A stretch of DNA of 64,000 bases, from positions 155,147,152-155,211,151 of the forward strand of contig CP136066.1 in assembly GCA_032622095.1 (NCBI GenBank), written 5' to 3'. How positions within the stretch are numbered: position 1 is the stretch's first letter; each line of letters opens with the position of its first letter. The position numbers and the translations under genes are program-made. The stretch is from Siphonodentalium dalli. Its lineage: Eukaryota > Mollusca > Scaphopoda > Gadilida > Siphonodentaliidae. A model generated the notes under the pieces. The model searched no databases. It worked only from the letters and a program-made list of their open reading frames with translations, and was not told where the DNA came from. Positions 1 through 11,633 of this stretch are shown here, one piece after another.

Positions 1-39
1 TGTTTTTCCTCAATTAATTGAATTTCTTGTTATGGAAAT

Positions 40-235
40 GAGCCCAAAATGATTCGTTCCCATCTAGACGCCAATGTCATCACCCATGAAAAAATTCATG
101 ATGATCAGTGCATCGGTACGGGCTCTAGGCCGTGCTAAAGGATTCGGGACGTACATACAGACAGACTGACGCCAGACGATACACTACGGCAATAGATTAG
201 CTTGACTTCGTCAAGTTAAGCTAAAACGAAATTGA
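40..235. repeat. Family A dispersed repeat, 3'-end fragment
   Basis: Fragment of a dispersed repeat seen at least six more times in the window. Its hallmarks are phrases like 'gtgctaaaggatt', a run of 'gac(g/a)gac', and an end in 'aagttaagctaaaa'. Other copies lie near 720-840, 13,600-14,000, 32,080-32,210, 33,880-34,290, 52,255-52,460 and 61,900-62,610. It has no coding potential that I can see. The class is unknown; a SINE or a LINE tail is possible. Confidence 0.6.
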
Positions 236-547
236 ATTCCTGACAATATTGATTAGATCGATTGCAGGAATTGCCCAATGAACATTTTGATACATAATAC
301 ATAGAAATCGAACGAGTGATGGCCAAGCTACAACTCGCCAAACACAAAATTCCCTCCCCAAAATCTGGTCGAAATTTTATCTGGCCAGTGCATTCTCTGT
401 ATTCTGTCCTCAGATTTTGGGAAGGGAATTTTGTGTTTGGTGGGCTGTAGCTTGGCGATCACTCGTACGATTTTCATATATTATGTATCAAAATTATCGT
501 TGGGCAATTCCTGCAAGCGATTTAAACAATATTGTCAGGAATTCCAT
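236..547. mobile_element. Foldback element (imperfect 312 bp palindrome)
   Basis: The arms at about 236-366 and 411-547 are reverse complements over roughly 130 bp with scattered mismatches. Both begin ATTCCTGACAATATTG, and both contain CAGGAATTGCCCAA and CCAAACACAAAATTCCC. A loop of about 45 bp separates them. There is no ORF inside. The structure fits a foldback or palindromic MITE; no clear target-site duplication was identified. Confidence 0.8.
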
Positions 548-2320
548 TTAGTTTATTTTATTCAGACTTTCCCCGAGACAAGGTGAAATACCTTGATAGT
601 CCCCTATCTATATATGTAATACCCATACACATTACACGCATGTGAGTCCCTGTGACCTTAATCATCACTCCAAAGCTGCAACATCTATTCTGTACGATTA
701 GATTCAGTTTTTAAATCCAAGATGGCTGTCGGCGACCATGTTCTTTGTGAACTATACCAAATGATCAGTTTCCATCCACATGTCATTTTTCATGACAAAA
801 TTGGACCACGATGGCTGTAGGCTGTGCTAAAGGATTCACCAAACAGGGTCCTCGCAATATCTTAGCTGTCATACGTTATACAGTTCTAGTCACGATACAA
901 AACTAGAACTAAATCTATTTGTATCGTGACTTGAACTCAATATCATATATATAGTGTACGCCTGTCATATTCGTTTCGGCTGTGAAGGCCATGTTGTCAA
1001 ACAATTGCAAAACCGAGTTGTTTTTATTATTTACTTGGAGTGCCTTTGGACTCCGAAGATTAAGTCAGAAATTTGTGAGAGCTAGCTCTTACGATGAATG
1101 CACATTTCAATTTCCAATGAAATCACACAGGTTTAAGGAAAACTGCTGCAGTTGGATTTCGAAGGTGAAGTCCTCATGCAATTTCTTCATTTGACACACT
1201 GACAAATTGATACAGACACTAGGAAATGAGAACTCGGGGTCATTGTCCGGATATGTGACCTCCATGTAGGCAGGATAGGGACTTGGGCCAATTTGGTCTA
1301 TGATCACAAAAAATAAGATACTCTCTGACATATGAACATTTTATAATTGAAATAATTCATATGTAAATTAAGACAACCACAGAACATTTATTGGTTTGCT
1401 GATAAGAGCATATCTGTGTGAACATTTGTCCACCGCTTAGCTATGTTCACAGTTCACTGAATAATAGTATCAACTGTCACTTTATGATAGGCACCTGGTA
1501 CTTATGAATCGTGATTATTTTTTCTCAAATATAGCCTATTGAATAAATTAAATAGGTGGACATTTACGTCATAATTCTGGTGCTAGATTCCGTTTGAATT
1601 AACTTATTTGCTTCAGGTAATAACCAGACAGGCCGGGTTAAACTGAAATAAATTTATCATCACCACAATTTATGCTGCCGCAAATGTTTATGAAAGATCA
1701 TCGGAAATGCACCCGTGTCAAAATACGTTTTTGAGAATCCAATTTATGATGATAGAAATGTGCGTCACCTCACATTGTGGTGAAGACTTATACCCCTATG
1801 GTATATCAAACTTTATCTTATACCAGTTTGAGATATTAACAATGTAATTATATGTGTATAACATATGTTGAGTATACCTGTATTTATTCATGAGGGCCTT
1901 GGTAACTGTCCAACAAAGCGTGTTAATGAACATTGACCAAAATAAAGATTGTCAACACAGGGATTTAATTTGTTTTCTAATGAACAAAGCAAAGACACAA
2001 TTTCAGAATATAACAAGTGAAAATATTTAAGAGAAGACATATCTGATGATATATATCCTGAAAATTCATTTTGAAGATATTATTTATTAAAATATCTGGT
2101 ATAAGATAAATACAACATTAGCATAGTGTGTTTTAATATTTTCAATATATCAGACCGTTGAACAGTGTGTTATCTATCAACTTGTTGAGATATCGAACAT
2201 ATCAAATCAATCTAATGCTTCAAAATAGTCTAAACTATGTGGCGTGACATGCATAGCTATATCAGAAGTTTATTATGAAAACATGTTTTTCAAATAAGAA
2301 AACATCAGTCGTACTGTCGT
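548..2320. other. Non-coding stretch
   Basis: No recognised gene. It holds a second family A fragment (about 720-840) and AT-rich sequence. A 74-codon minus-strand frame at 1,107-1,331 resembles nothing I recognise and has no splice or start context to support it. Confidence 0.5.
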
Positions 2321-2585
2321 AGTAACCCCCTCGCTAGAAAATCCAGGCATAAAACCTTACATTCAGAGTCTGACACATTCTCCACACAGAAGTATATTCC
2401 CTGAAAAACGATTAAACCACATGTAACCAGATGTCTGTCAGGATTACACTGTGATCTCTTTATATCTGATGAGTGACCGCCTACCACGGTGTGCATAATT
2501 ATTAGCAGTCAGTAAAAAAAATTGGTGGGGAATGGGTCCGACTCTGAAATGTAAGGTTTTATGTCTGGATTTTCTGGGGGGATGA
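2321..2585. repeat. Inverted repeat with 135 bp spacer
   Basis: The arm at about 2,325-2,387 is complementary to 2,521-2,585. Both contain CATAAAACCTTACAT (or the one-base variant) next to AGAAAATCCAG. The spacer is about 135 bp. It is probably a decayed foldback or MITE. From here to 3,245 I see no gene. Confidence 0.7.
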
Positions 2586-3245
2586 GATGGTGGTATTCAT
2601 TTATTGACCTTTAAACGCGGAGCTTTATTGTAGATGAAAAAACATACTCAACCTGATCACCATAAGATAATTGTGATTTTGTTCATGCTGGCATTAAAAG
2701 CACAAAGATTGTTTCCCATAAGAGGAGACTATCTGATACATTCCCTTTTCACCCATTCAATACATGCAATAGCTGTGAGCAGGGTTCATACATGCACATG
2801 TTGAAGTGCTTGAAAGTATTTGAATTTTGATTTACAGATAAGTCTAATCAGGACCCAATCGATATACTATTCATAATACTCTACATCCACAATAATTTAC
2901 CAGCTGTTCTTTTCATTTTTAAATTGCTGCAGTTTCCCTGCCAGTATCGAAATAGGTAAATCTGCAGTCCGTGACATGCTAATTTCTAAATGTGGGAAGA
3001 TTTAATTTATTTCATTGTTATCAACTGCATAATTATGACAACTCGGATGAAAAGTATGTACCCATACTGGTAATCAACTATTTAATGAATAGAAAGTTAC
3101 TGTTTATCTTAGTTATTAAGTTATTTCTTGTAACCTCTTAGATAAAGCACAATAATAATAAGTACACCAACTGCTCAGGATCCAGATGATTAGGCTGCTT
3201 AAAGACATACTAGACAAAGCGGCAGAGCACTCAATCAGATTTGTT

Positions 3246-5197
3246 TAACTATTCACATGCAGATTTTTTGCCACTCCTGGTTGTTGTTCCCCCTCTAGCA
3301 CTCTGACCACCTCTTGCCTTGTTCGCACCAATTGTAGAACTTTTTCTCATTGAAGCAGGTTGACATTGAGGACACTTGTACCGGGAACCTTGCTTGCCAA
3401 GCTTCTTTTTCGCATTCTCTCCTATTTCACGGCACTTGTAGTGATACAATAGATTGCAACTATCGCAGCATACATTCTCGTCGTCCGAATCGCAATAAGA
3501 GAGAGTCATCACCACAATCGCCACATGGAAGTGATGGAACAGATCCTGTTGCATCGGTCGCACTATTCATGACTTTAGTCTCCCCATTAACAGTCTTTTT
3601 GGTAGTATCAGCATTTAACTTTGATCTCAAAGCCTGCGACTTCTTCACGTTGATAAGACTCCTTGAACTTGTGGAGCCCCTCCAGAAAGGCAATTCTGAT
3701 GAAGTGCTCAGCCACTTTGTTTAACAAGTCTTTAAGCAGAGAATTATATAAGTCATCCTCTGGTCTTCAACCTCTGGGTCTTGATTTGACTGATCTGTAA
3801 ATATATCGAACCATGCATGACATATGTCATTATCAGATGCAAATGTATTTCTAGCTAGTACATGCATTGATGCAATGTTACAGTGAAATGAGTGAACAGT
3901 GAATACATCAGATAGTTTTAGTGCCAGTTTCATAAAGAATAAATATGTTTTTTCATCTACAATTGTTAACCCCCGACTCTGTCCTTGCTTATGTTAAATT
4001 TCAGCTAATGTTTGTGAAGTCGCAGTAGTAACAGCTTCCAGTTCCGTTAGTCTTAATCTTGATAAAAGCCTTTGTTGTTGCTCAAGTTTTCTTCTGGTCT
4101 GATCCGCTATAGATTTCTGTCCGAAGCTTCTTTGGATGGAATCCACTAAACGAGATTTAATTTTGTGGATGCACGCACCAGCGAGATGTCGGATTTTCGC
4201 ATCAAATGCTGGATCTGTTGATTTAGTTTCTTGAGTCGATTTAGATGGCACTTGAATAGAATCGGATTTATCAGAAATAATTTGAGAATAAATTCACTGT
4301 AACAATTTAGTAGAGAATTTGTTCTGTTCTTTTGAGAGTGATGTACCATTGAACAAATGTTTGGCTGAATCTACATGATTTTTAGAAATAGCAAAAGAGT
4401 TAATGGAACGAAAAAAAAGTCCATTGTTTGCGGGATTTAACCTTCTTTAATAAATCTGAAGCCACACTGAATAGATAGTTCAAGTGTGTTGACAATCTGT
4501 TTGGATCGATACTTGAAATGCGAACAGAATTTATAAATGGTGAGTCCTTAACAGTAGATTTCACATTTTTGAAGATTATCTCCAAATGATATGTAATTAT
4601 CGTTGGTTGTATCAATTGCTGGCATGCTGAATGAAACTGAACCACCATCGACAGTCGTAGAACTTGATGCAATTGTGACGTCTGATGAAAAACAACACGA
4701 TTGGTCATCCTCAAATGGTGTGGGCTGCCTTGTATAGCTTGATCGGAGTGTGTAAGTCTCGCTATTCTCTGAGAATAATTTAGGACCTGTAACTGATCCT
4801 TTGATTTGGCCCTGCCAATCGCCACTCCGATCTGCCCAGCAGCAAAACATCCATGGCAGTCCACAATCAAAGGATCAATGGTAGATCCTTGTGCACGATG
4901 GATTGTTAATCCGAAAGCCAATTTTAATGGAAACTAAATCCTTGAACACAAGGTCTTTTTAGCATCAGGGTCATAGACTTCAAAACGTAGTTTCTCTAAT
5001 CTGTGTAACGAACCCGCCACCTCAACTGTGGATCCATCATTATCCAACGGATGAATAGTAGCTCGAGTTCCGTTCACCAGTTTACTCGTAGAATCAACAG
5101 TCCTTATGATAATAACTGGTGCGTTCACCTTGAGGCTTAAGTTTTTTGGGGCTGGCGATTTCTTCAGGAGTTGCTTGTTACCTAGAAAAAAGTACAT
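3246..5197 (-). pseudogene. Pif1-like helicase C-terminus with C-terminal PHD finger (broken)
   Basis: Read on the minus strand from 5,197. The first part (5,197-4,940) has the Pif1-type segment NAPVIIIRT...LVNGTRA. After an in-frame TAG at 4,934-4,936 the frame continues with FPLKLAFGLTIHRAQGST (helicase motif V region) and GVAIGRAK (motif VI). Downstream, the frame moves near 4,740 and again near 4,560. A basic region (IRHLAGACIHKIKSRL, about 4,200) leads to a PHD finger at about 3,560-3,360: PCGDCGDD, then ENVCCDSC, YHYKC and YKCPQC. A frameshift splits the PHD between its first two Cys pairs. The Pif1 family unwinds DNA, and animal genomes carry many transposon-borne copies. The N-terminal Walker A region is missing. 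This is a dead partial copy; the Helitron or other origin is not proven. Confidence 0.8.
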
Positions 5198-5715
5198 AGG
5201 AACTATTTACAATTTTGTGATGATCATAACAAAACATTAAGCACAGTGGATCTACTACAAGTTACGCTGGGGTATCAGATTTTATGAAAAGATCTTGATA
5301 AATACGATTCACAATGAGTTGTACATGACCTCTTTAAAATACATATATGCAGATTCATTGCCTGGCGCAAACGAACCACTACCATTTATGAGACATTGTC
5401 GTGGTGTGGTTATTGAGCGAAGGAATATACAATGTAAATCAATTAACAAAATTCCCTATATTTTTGGATGGTTAACGACAAGTGTGTTAATTGATTTGTT
5501 GATATGACATGAGTGCTGTAGCAGAAGGATAGAACGAGTGGCACAGCCTCCCATTATATCCTTCTACTATGGCACCAGTGTCTTGTTGACAAACCCATTA
5601 ATTAGTGCCGTTCTGTGTTTATTACACTCTACCCATCATGAAATCTGTGAATAAAAAGATATCTAAAAGTATTTTTAATCCAATGATGCTAGATGGCGAA
5701 ATCGTTTGCATTAGT
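5198..5715. other. Non-coding stretch
   Basis: AT-rich sequence between the Pif1-like relic and the last exon of the hAT-like gene. No exon, RNA or repeat was recognised. Confidence 0.5.
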
Positions 5716-7230
5716 TTATCGCCGATTGCTGCGTCCTGAATTGAGATGTAAATAATAAATGTCAACCTTAAGCTTCTGTTCCTTGACCGACTTCCTGGCT
5801 CTCTCCATCAACAGGGTCTTTCTGGCATCTGGCAAGGTAGACATCCACGATGCTGTATGGTTGCTGTTCCACATAGTTATGGCCTATGAGTTAATGAGTT
5901 AACTGTGACAAACAGTAGTGAATAATTTAAAGTGCTCAATTTGGGGGTTGGATTGGGTGTTAGAATTTGAGGGGGCATGTTTTATTACTGAAGGTTGTGG
6001 TAAGTGTCTCAAAATTTAAAGCTGTTAATTGTCAATAATTAGAGTACTTATTAACAGTTATATATGCATTTTATAATGTCAGCTTACACTGACAAATTCT
6101 GTTATATCAGTATTTAAATATCAACTTACCAATGGCATAACTAGTTGCTCTTGACATAATCCTGATGATCTGAGGTAGTCCAACTGTCCAAAGATTCTCT
6201 CGGCAGCTACACTGGTCCTAGGCACAGAAGTCTATGGAATAAGCTCAGATGAGTGGTTAGTAAAGTACTTACCCCCCTCTAAGTGGTCTTTCAACTGACG
6301 CTGACAGACAATTAAGGAGGTAAAGAGTAATTCTAATACCTGCTGTCTTAACCTGTCTAACTCAGGTTGATATTTTGTCAGAAAGGAAGTACTGGCTTCA
6401 TACTCCAGCTCAGGGTAGATGTCGAATAATATATTAAACCTATTACCATTGAAATATGCTAGTGGAACATCCTTAACCTTACCCTGTGAGTGAAAGAAGT
6501 CCCTGAATTGTACAGGTTTACCAGACTTAACGCAACCTCTGTCTTGAATTGCCTTGCATACCATAAGCACCATCCTTGTTGTACCCGCTTCACCTACCTT
6601 GCTGTAACCACCTGGCAAAGATGGCGCTCCAACCTTCTGGCCGTCATGGACAAGATCCTCCCATACTGTCAAGGTCGTGTTGGCTTGCTCTGAAAGGCCT
6701 ACAACAAAGTGCAACACACACCAAAAATTGTTCATTTGAATGTAATTACTCTTTACCTCGTTGAAAGCGTTTCCCAATCACTTACACCATGGGGAAGCGC
6801 TTCTCCCCATACCTCCAACAGACTGTTCAGCTTCTTGTTGGTGTTGGCCTGGTCGCTAATTGTGTTGTTCATCTTTACGACAATCTCATCTCTCTTCATG
6901 CTGTCTGAAGTGATGTCATCCAGGATATTCTTTATTGTACTTAAATACTCTTCTGCTTCTCCACCGGCCATGTCCCTCATACCTAGAACCATACTGGAAC
7001 CATCTGAAGTGGAAACTGAAAATGCCCCATAATGATGCCCAAATTTCGTAGTTCCGTCTGGGCATAAAGTAACATTACCACTTGTCTCTAACTGGTATTT
7101 CAGCTGTTCCATGGCAAGGCTTCTGGCTTCCAACAGCATATACTTGGCAAACGTGGTCCTGGGAAACGAGCTGCTTCCAATAACATTAAAGCTCAACGTT
7201 CCAAAAGTGTATACCTTATGGCAATCAGGT

Positions 7231-7494
7231 GACAAGTGTTGCTTGCATACTAACATATGAATAGAACATCATACTCAAATCAGAAATAATGTCATATTCT
7301 AAATATAGTAACAGTTTCTGTCCCAGTTAAATAACATTGAAGCACAACTGGACCAAAAAATAAAACATGGAATTTGGGTCATAAGTGCTGTTTGCATACA
7401 TGTACTAACATACCGGGTATTAATAGAATAGCATACTCAAAATTAGAAATGTTGTCATGTTCTAAAAATAGTAACAGTTTATGTCCCAGTCCTT
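7231..7494. repeat. Imperfect tandem duplication across an exon edge
   Basis: About 115 bp at 7,231-7,345 recurs at 7,379-7,494. Shared segments include 'tactaacata', 'agcatactcaaa' (one mismatch) and 'atagtaacagttt'. The duplication copied the splice acceptor and first codons of the large hAT-like exon, leaving an extra acceptor-like site. Confidence 0.6.
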
Positions 7495-8426
7495 CAGTTG
7501 ACTGGTCACTCAAAATTAATATTGCATAGCTCTGAACAAACAGAGATAGTTCAGGGAAGAGATAAGACAATTGTTAATTAACTTAATACATGGTAACAAG
7601 TGGAAAATTAATGATTACCTGATGATTGCCTCAACATTTCGCGACCCGACCCGCATGCACATCAGCCACTTTGGAACGTCTGAATTTCTTTGTCTTCTAC
7701 AAACTGTTCCATTTGTTCGCTGCACTCAATGTACTTTGTTTGCCAGTAGGAAATGTCTTCATTCATGTCTTTGATTTTTCTTGAATAAAAAGCAGACTGA
7801 CTCCGGTTGTGGCCCAGATTGTCGTTTAAGGTAACTATACTTATAGTTATACTTTCTCTTCTCTTTTTCGGCAATATCCAACTTCGCCTCTGCTTCTTGA
7901 TGTGATCTTCTCTCTTCTTCAAGCTGACGCTGCAATTCTTGTAGATGGGCTGAAATGTATTATAAATATTATGGGAAGATGTATATAACATCATAAATTA
8001 GTTGTATTGATAGGGAAATTATTTTATTACATTTACCTTGATTTCTCAAGTGATTATAAACAATAATTTCACTACTGAATTATGTCACTTTAACTAGAGC
8101 ATTATGTATTCATATGCGATATCAAAATTTATGCATCATGGGTATAATGGTGGTGTTTTTTCATATTTCTGGTAAATCAGATGTTCATAGACGTCCCTGC
8201 CTCTCATGAATTATTTTAAGTCAACCAGTTCAATCAATTAATTACTCGCTATATACTTTTTTTTATATCATGTATTTTCTCCAAACGTCTAAGTTAAAAT
8301 AATGCACATATATGGATTTCATGAATTATTGTGTCCAGTCAAAAGTTAATAAATTGTCTTGTAAATATACTATACTCACATTTCATCTCACCTTCAGCAG
8401 TAGTTGAAGCCACCTTCTGCCGATAG

Positions 8427-9623
8427 CAGGGTTGGGGTAATCGTAATCAGTAATCGTAATCAAAGTAATCGATTACAAAATTTGGAGTAATCGTCTGTAA
8501 TCAGTAATCATGACATTTCTTGATTACAAGTAATCGTAATCGTAATCGATTACTTTCAAATGTACCTGTAATCATGATTACATTTTGATTACTTTTTGAT
8601 TACTTTTACTAAAATATCCATATGGATGACTATTGGATACTCATAGTCTCATACTGTGGAGTGTGCAAAGATACAAACAACATATTAGAAAGTTAGTACA
8701 ATTATGTCAGGTGTTATGTTAGTGGTACAGTGTGTATGTATATTCTGGCAGTGGACACATATAACAACACACAATTGTTGAATACAACATGAATGGCAAT
8801 AAACTTGTGATACAGACAATGAAATGTTCCAATATGAATAAATAGGCTAGCCAACTTCAATTATGATTAAATTGAATTGTGACTGCTGCAGACAATGGCT
8901 GTAGAGTCACACTGGTACAATAGGGCTAATTAACTGAACAAAGCAGGTGTGATGTACATCTGTAGACCTAATTAGCTGGTTTGTCATTTACTGCACTCAT
9001 GGAGTTAAGCCTCATTTAATCCTCATCAGGATTAACAATGGATGATCATCAAATAAATCTTAGTGTTATCTTCATTGTGTTGGGTATTGAATCTAACAGA
9101 ACATGCAAATAATTTATAATTGTTTCTGGTGATATTTTCATAAATATTATGCGTTAGTTTGAATGCATGTAAGAAAATTTAAAATATATTAAAATATATT
9201 TACATAAATAAATACACATAAAACATAATGTATTCCCAATAAATTGGTGCATAACTTCATGATGAAACCTTTCCAATACATGTAAATGTAAAATAGTTTA
9301 TATGTTTATTTTATTGCTTTCATCTTTCTATTTTTTCAGTCGTTTCTTGTTTCCATGTTATGCAGTGATGTCTTTATTCAATCAAATTTGATATGTTAAT
9401 TTGAATTATTTCATTATTTATTCCTATGTGATCAAAATGGTTGGAAACTAACAATTGTAATCAGATGTAATCAAAAAGTAATCGATTACATTTACTAAAG
9501 TAATTGTAATCGTAATCGATTACATTGGAAAAAATGTAATCAGTAATCGTAATCGTAATCATGTAAATCAAAAGTAATTGTAATCGTAATCGATTACATT
9601 GGCATGTAATCGCCCCAACCCTG
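8427..9623. mobile_element. Non-autonomous hAT element, 1,197 bp, inserted in an exon
   Basis: The ends are inverted: CAGGGTTGGGG at the left and CCCCAACCCTG at the right. Flanking 8 bp target sites are GCCGATAG (8,419-8,426) and GCTGATAG (9,624-9,631), one mismatch apart, as expected for hAT. Subterminal arrays of the TAATC / TAATCGATTAC motif fill about 8,438-8,610 and 9,455-9,612. The interior is AT-rich and non-coding. Removing it rejoins the host exon (…KDYY / RQKVAST…). The target-site similarity suggests insertion after the host gene was formed. Confidence 0.92.
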
Positions 9624-10073
9624 GCTGATAGTAGTCTTTCATTCTCTTGACATTCTTGACCTCAGTTCTCTTCTCTTGAAGCTGGTACTTGTAAGTTGCT
9701 GCCTTGGTCTCTGTCTCTCCAAGTTGCACAAGAAGTTCTGTGTTATGTTGGGTCATCTCATCGCCCAGCTGTGGCTGTAGAGATAAACTATATATTCCAA
9801 GTGAAATACTATCACTACTGCATACCTTAGTACCCTCCGTAATGGAGAAAACTTCTCTGCAGAGAGTTGCGGCCTCAGCACTCTTCCTCATCTTTATCTG
9901 AAATAGAAACTGAGATAATCGATTTCCTCAAATAATCACTTACAGGCGGTATGCCTCTGTATCTCCTTGCCAACAGCTGAACCACCTCTGCAGTAAACAG
10001 TGGTCCGGGATCTATCTTGTCGGCTTCAATCAGTGCTGTCTTGACGAAACCTGAAAAAGAAATTTAAATTAAA

Positions 10074-10312
10074 GGTTCTATTTGACATCAAATAAATTAA
10101 TTAGCCAACGGTGATTCGATAATATCTTTAGGTAACGATCTGGTCTTCCATAGTTCAAGTTTCAATATGCTAATTGTAGTGAATAGTTTTCTCGCCTTTT
10201 CATTGGTTTAAATTGACACTCCCCTTTTTCGCGGGAATTCTAATTGCCTTTGTTAATTTCTTCATTATATTGATATTTTCTTCTGAGGCTACACAAGTTT
10301 GAAAACTTTATT
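10074..10312 (+). repeat. Ngaro split direct repeat A1
   Basis: About 239 bp, nearly identical to 18,772-19,006, from GGTTCTATTTGACATC to AAGTTTGAAAACTTT. It probably carries the element's promoter, since transcription must start at or after it; no core promoter motif was identified. Confidence 0.9.
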
Positions 10313-10435
10313 TGATGTTTGATCCTCAATCTTGATTTTCGCATTGATAGTAGCGAAATTGAATCGATACTGTTGAAACAAGTCGTTGAAAACTGTTGTG
10401 ATTTGCGCTTTTCAAGTACATGAGCAACACCATAC

Positions 10436-11060
10436 AAGATATCCTCTCGAAAAAAGCTCAATTACAAGAAAATGAGCGCAGGAATAGACCAAAGTGGTTC
10501 TTCGACTGAAGAAGAAATTAAAAAAGAATCCGTTCAGGATGAGATCCCTGAAAATGAAGGTAAAGACGAGGATACACTTCTGAACGAGGATATAGAGAAA
10601 TTGGAGGTCGAACTGGCGGAAGTTGAAATATTGCAGCGTCGTCAAATGAAACGTCAAGCGAGAGACGAGCTGCAAAACGAACTTTGGCAGAGAAAGAAAG
10701 ACCTCAAAGGTAATAAAAGTTCTAAAAAACAGCCTCCTGTTGTAGAAAACATTATAAATATGGAGGACCTGAGAAAAATGACAAATTGAGCAAACTTGCT
10801 GACTCTCATCTTCGAAAACATGGCGTGTTTGGTGGCAAAGTCTCTGAACAGAGTAAACTGTCTAAACTTACTGTCTAAAGCCAGTAAAGGACAAGGTGAT
10901 AGTTCTGAATCTGCTTCTGAATTTGAAAAGGACGTTGACTGTGACACTGATTGTGAAAGCTCTGGTAGTGAGGTAAATAGGTCTGATGTCTCTCGCCGGA
11001 AGAAATCAAAACGACGAGTAAAATCAGGTATTGAAGCCAAGGCAAGTGATGTAGTACTTA
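10436..11060 (+). pseudogene. Ngaro ORF1 (gag-like), truncated
   Basis: The open frame begins at an ATG at 10,472 (MSAGIDQSGS…). It is rich in Glu and Lys, with a likely coiled coil around LEVELAEVEILQRRQ, and runs to a stop after RKMTN near 10,789. Open frame continues by frameshift: LSKLADSHLRKHG, then back to KASKGQGDSSESASEFE and a basic SRRKKSKRRVKS. The end is cut at 11,058 by the piggyBac insertion. Usual Ngaro gag is longer, so its C-terminal part is missing on the far side of the insertion. Family function: it coats or delivers the RNA. Assignment rests on position and composition rather than on a diagnostic motif. Confidence 0.65.
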
Positions 11061-11070
11061 ACCCTTTGGC

Positions 11071-11125
11071 GAGTAGAACGACATATATGTCGTCTATCGG
11101 TTGAGTAGAACGACATATATGTCGT
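11071..11125. repeat. Two copies of a 23 bp subterminal repeat with a 16 bp palindrome
   Basis: The same 23 bp begins at 11,071 and at 11,103. Each copy holds the perfect palindrome ACGACATATATGTCGT (11,078-11,093 and 11,110-11,125). They sit about 10 bp inside the piggyBac left end, so they may be transposase binding sites; that role is inference. Confidence 0.85.
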
Positions 11126-11633
11126 TTCCGGTTTGATTTGAGCAGTGTCATGTTTGCGTATATATAGCATCAATAAATATTGTGTTATGTAATTTTAGAT
11201 TATATGTATCATATAGAGTTAGATCTAGTGTTTCTTTTTTTTAAATTTAAATTATGGTCACATTTGTTACAAGAAAACATAAAACATTTAATATCGGAGA
11301 ACCGGTCGAGCGGTACGCAAAATTGTTAGTACACGTCTCCATGACGTTGTCAAGTAAACGAAAATAAAGATGGCTTCTGCCAAAGTTGTTTCGCCGTAGC
11401 GTAAAGGCTTTAAACGCAAAAAAAACATTTAATGTCGAAGAGGTTTTGGGAATGTTAGATGAGTCTGATAACGATGATAGTGGGAGCGATCTCAGCGAGT
11501 CCGATTTGCAGTTTTTTTTATGAAGATTCTTCGTCTGAAACCGACGTACCCGAGACTGTGCTGAATGACGTACCTGATGCAGGAGGCCTAGCGACGCTGT
11601 CATCAACAGATCGTCAGCTTGTTGGCGAAAAAG

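Larger units (their letters stand above)
5716..10050 (-). pseudogene. hAT-like transposase-derived gene with coiled coil, 5' end missing
   Basis: Exons on the minus strand: 10,050-9,944; 9,897-9,826; 9,774-8,392 (interrupted by a hAT insertion); 7,949-7,619; 7,249-6,130; 5,883-5,716. Splice sites are GT-AG and most junction phases agree. The N-terminal half is helical and charged (AHLQELQRQLEEE, a coiled coil). The large exon has CPDGTTKFGHHYG, TISDQANTNKK, a block with VLHFVVGLSEQA, and a C-terminal TSVAAERIFGQLDYLRSS. That last block resembles the hAT C-terminal dimerisation motif, and the DGT and SDQ acids could be catalytic. Damage: frameshifts near 7,790 and 6,765, a TGA in exon 4 near 7,665, and an in-frame TAG at 6,232-6,234. 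The hAT assignment is inference; the exon structure is seen. Confidence 0.7.

Noticed and set aside
982-1331. Overlapping 70-74 codon frames on both strands
   Set aside because: No domain, splice or start support; overlapping frames of this length are expected by chance.
6490-7032. Plus-strand frames over the hAT-like gene
   Set aside because: Shadows of the minus-strand exons, which carry the recognisable motifs.
11247-11606. 119-codon minus-strand frame
   Set aside because: Antisense of the acidic first exon of the piggyBac transposase.
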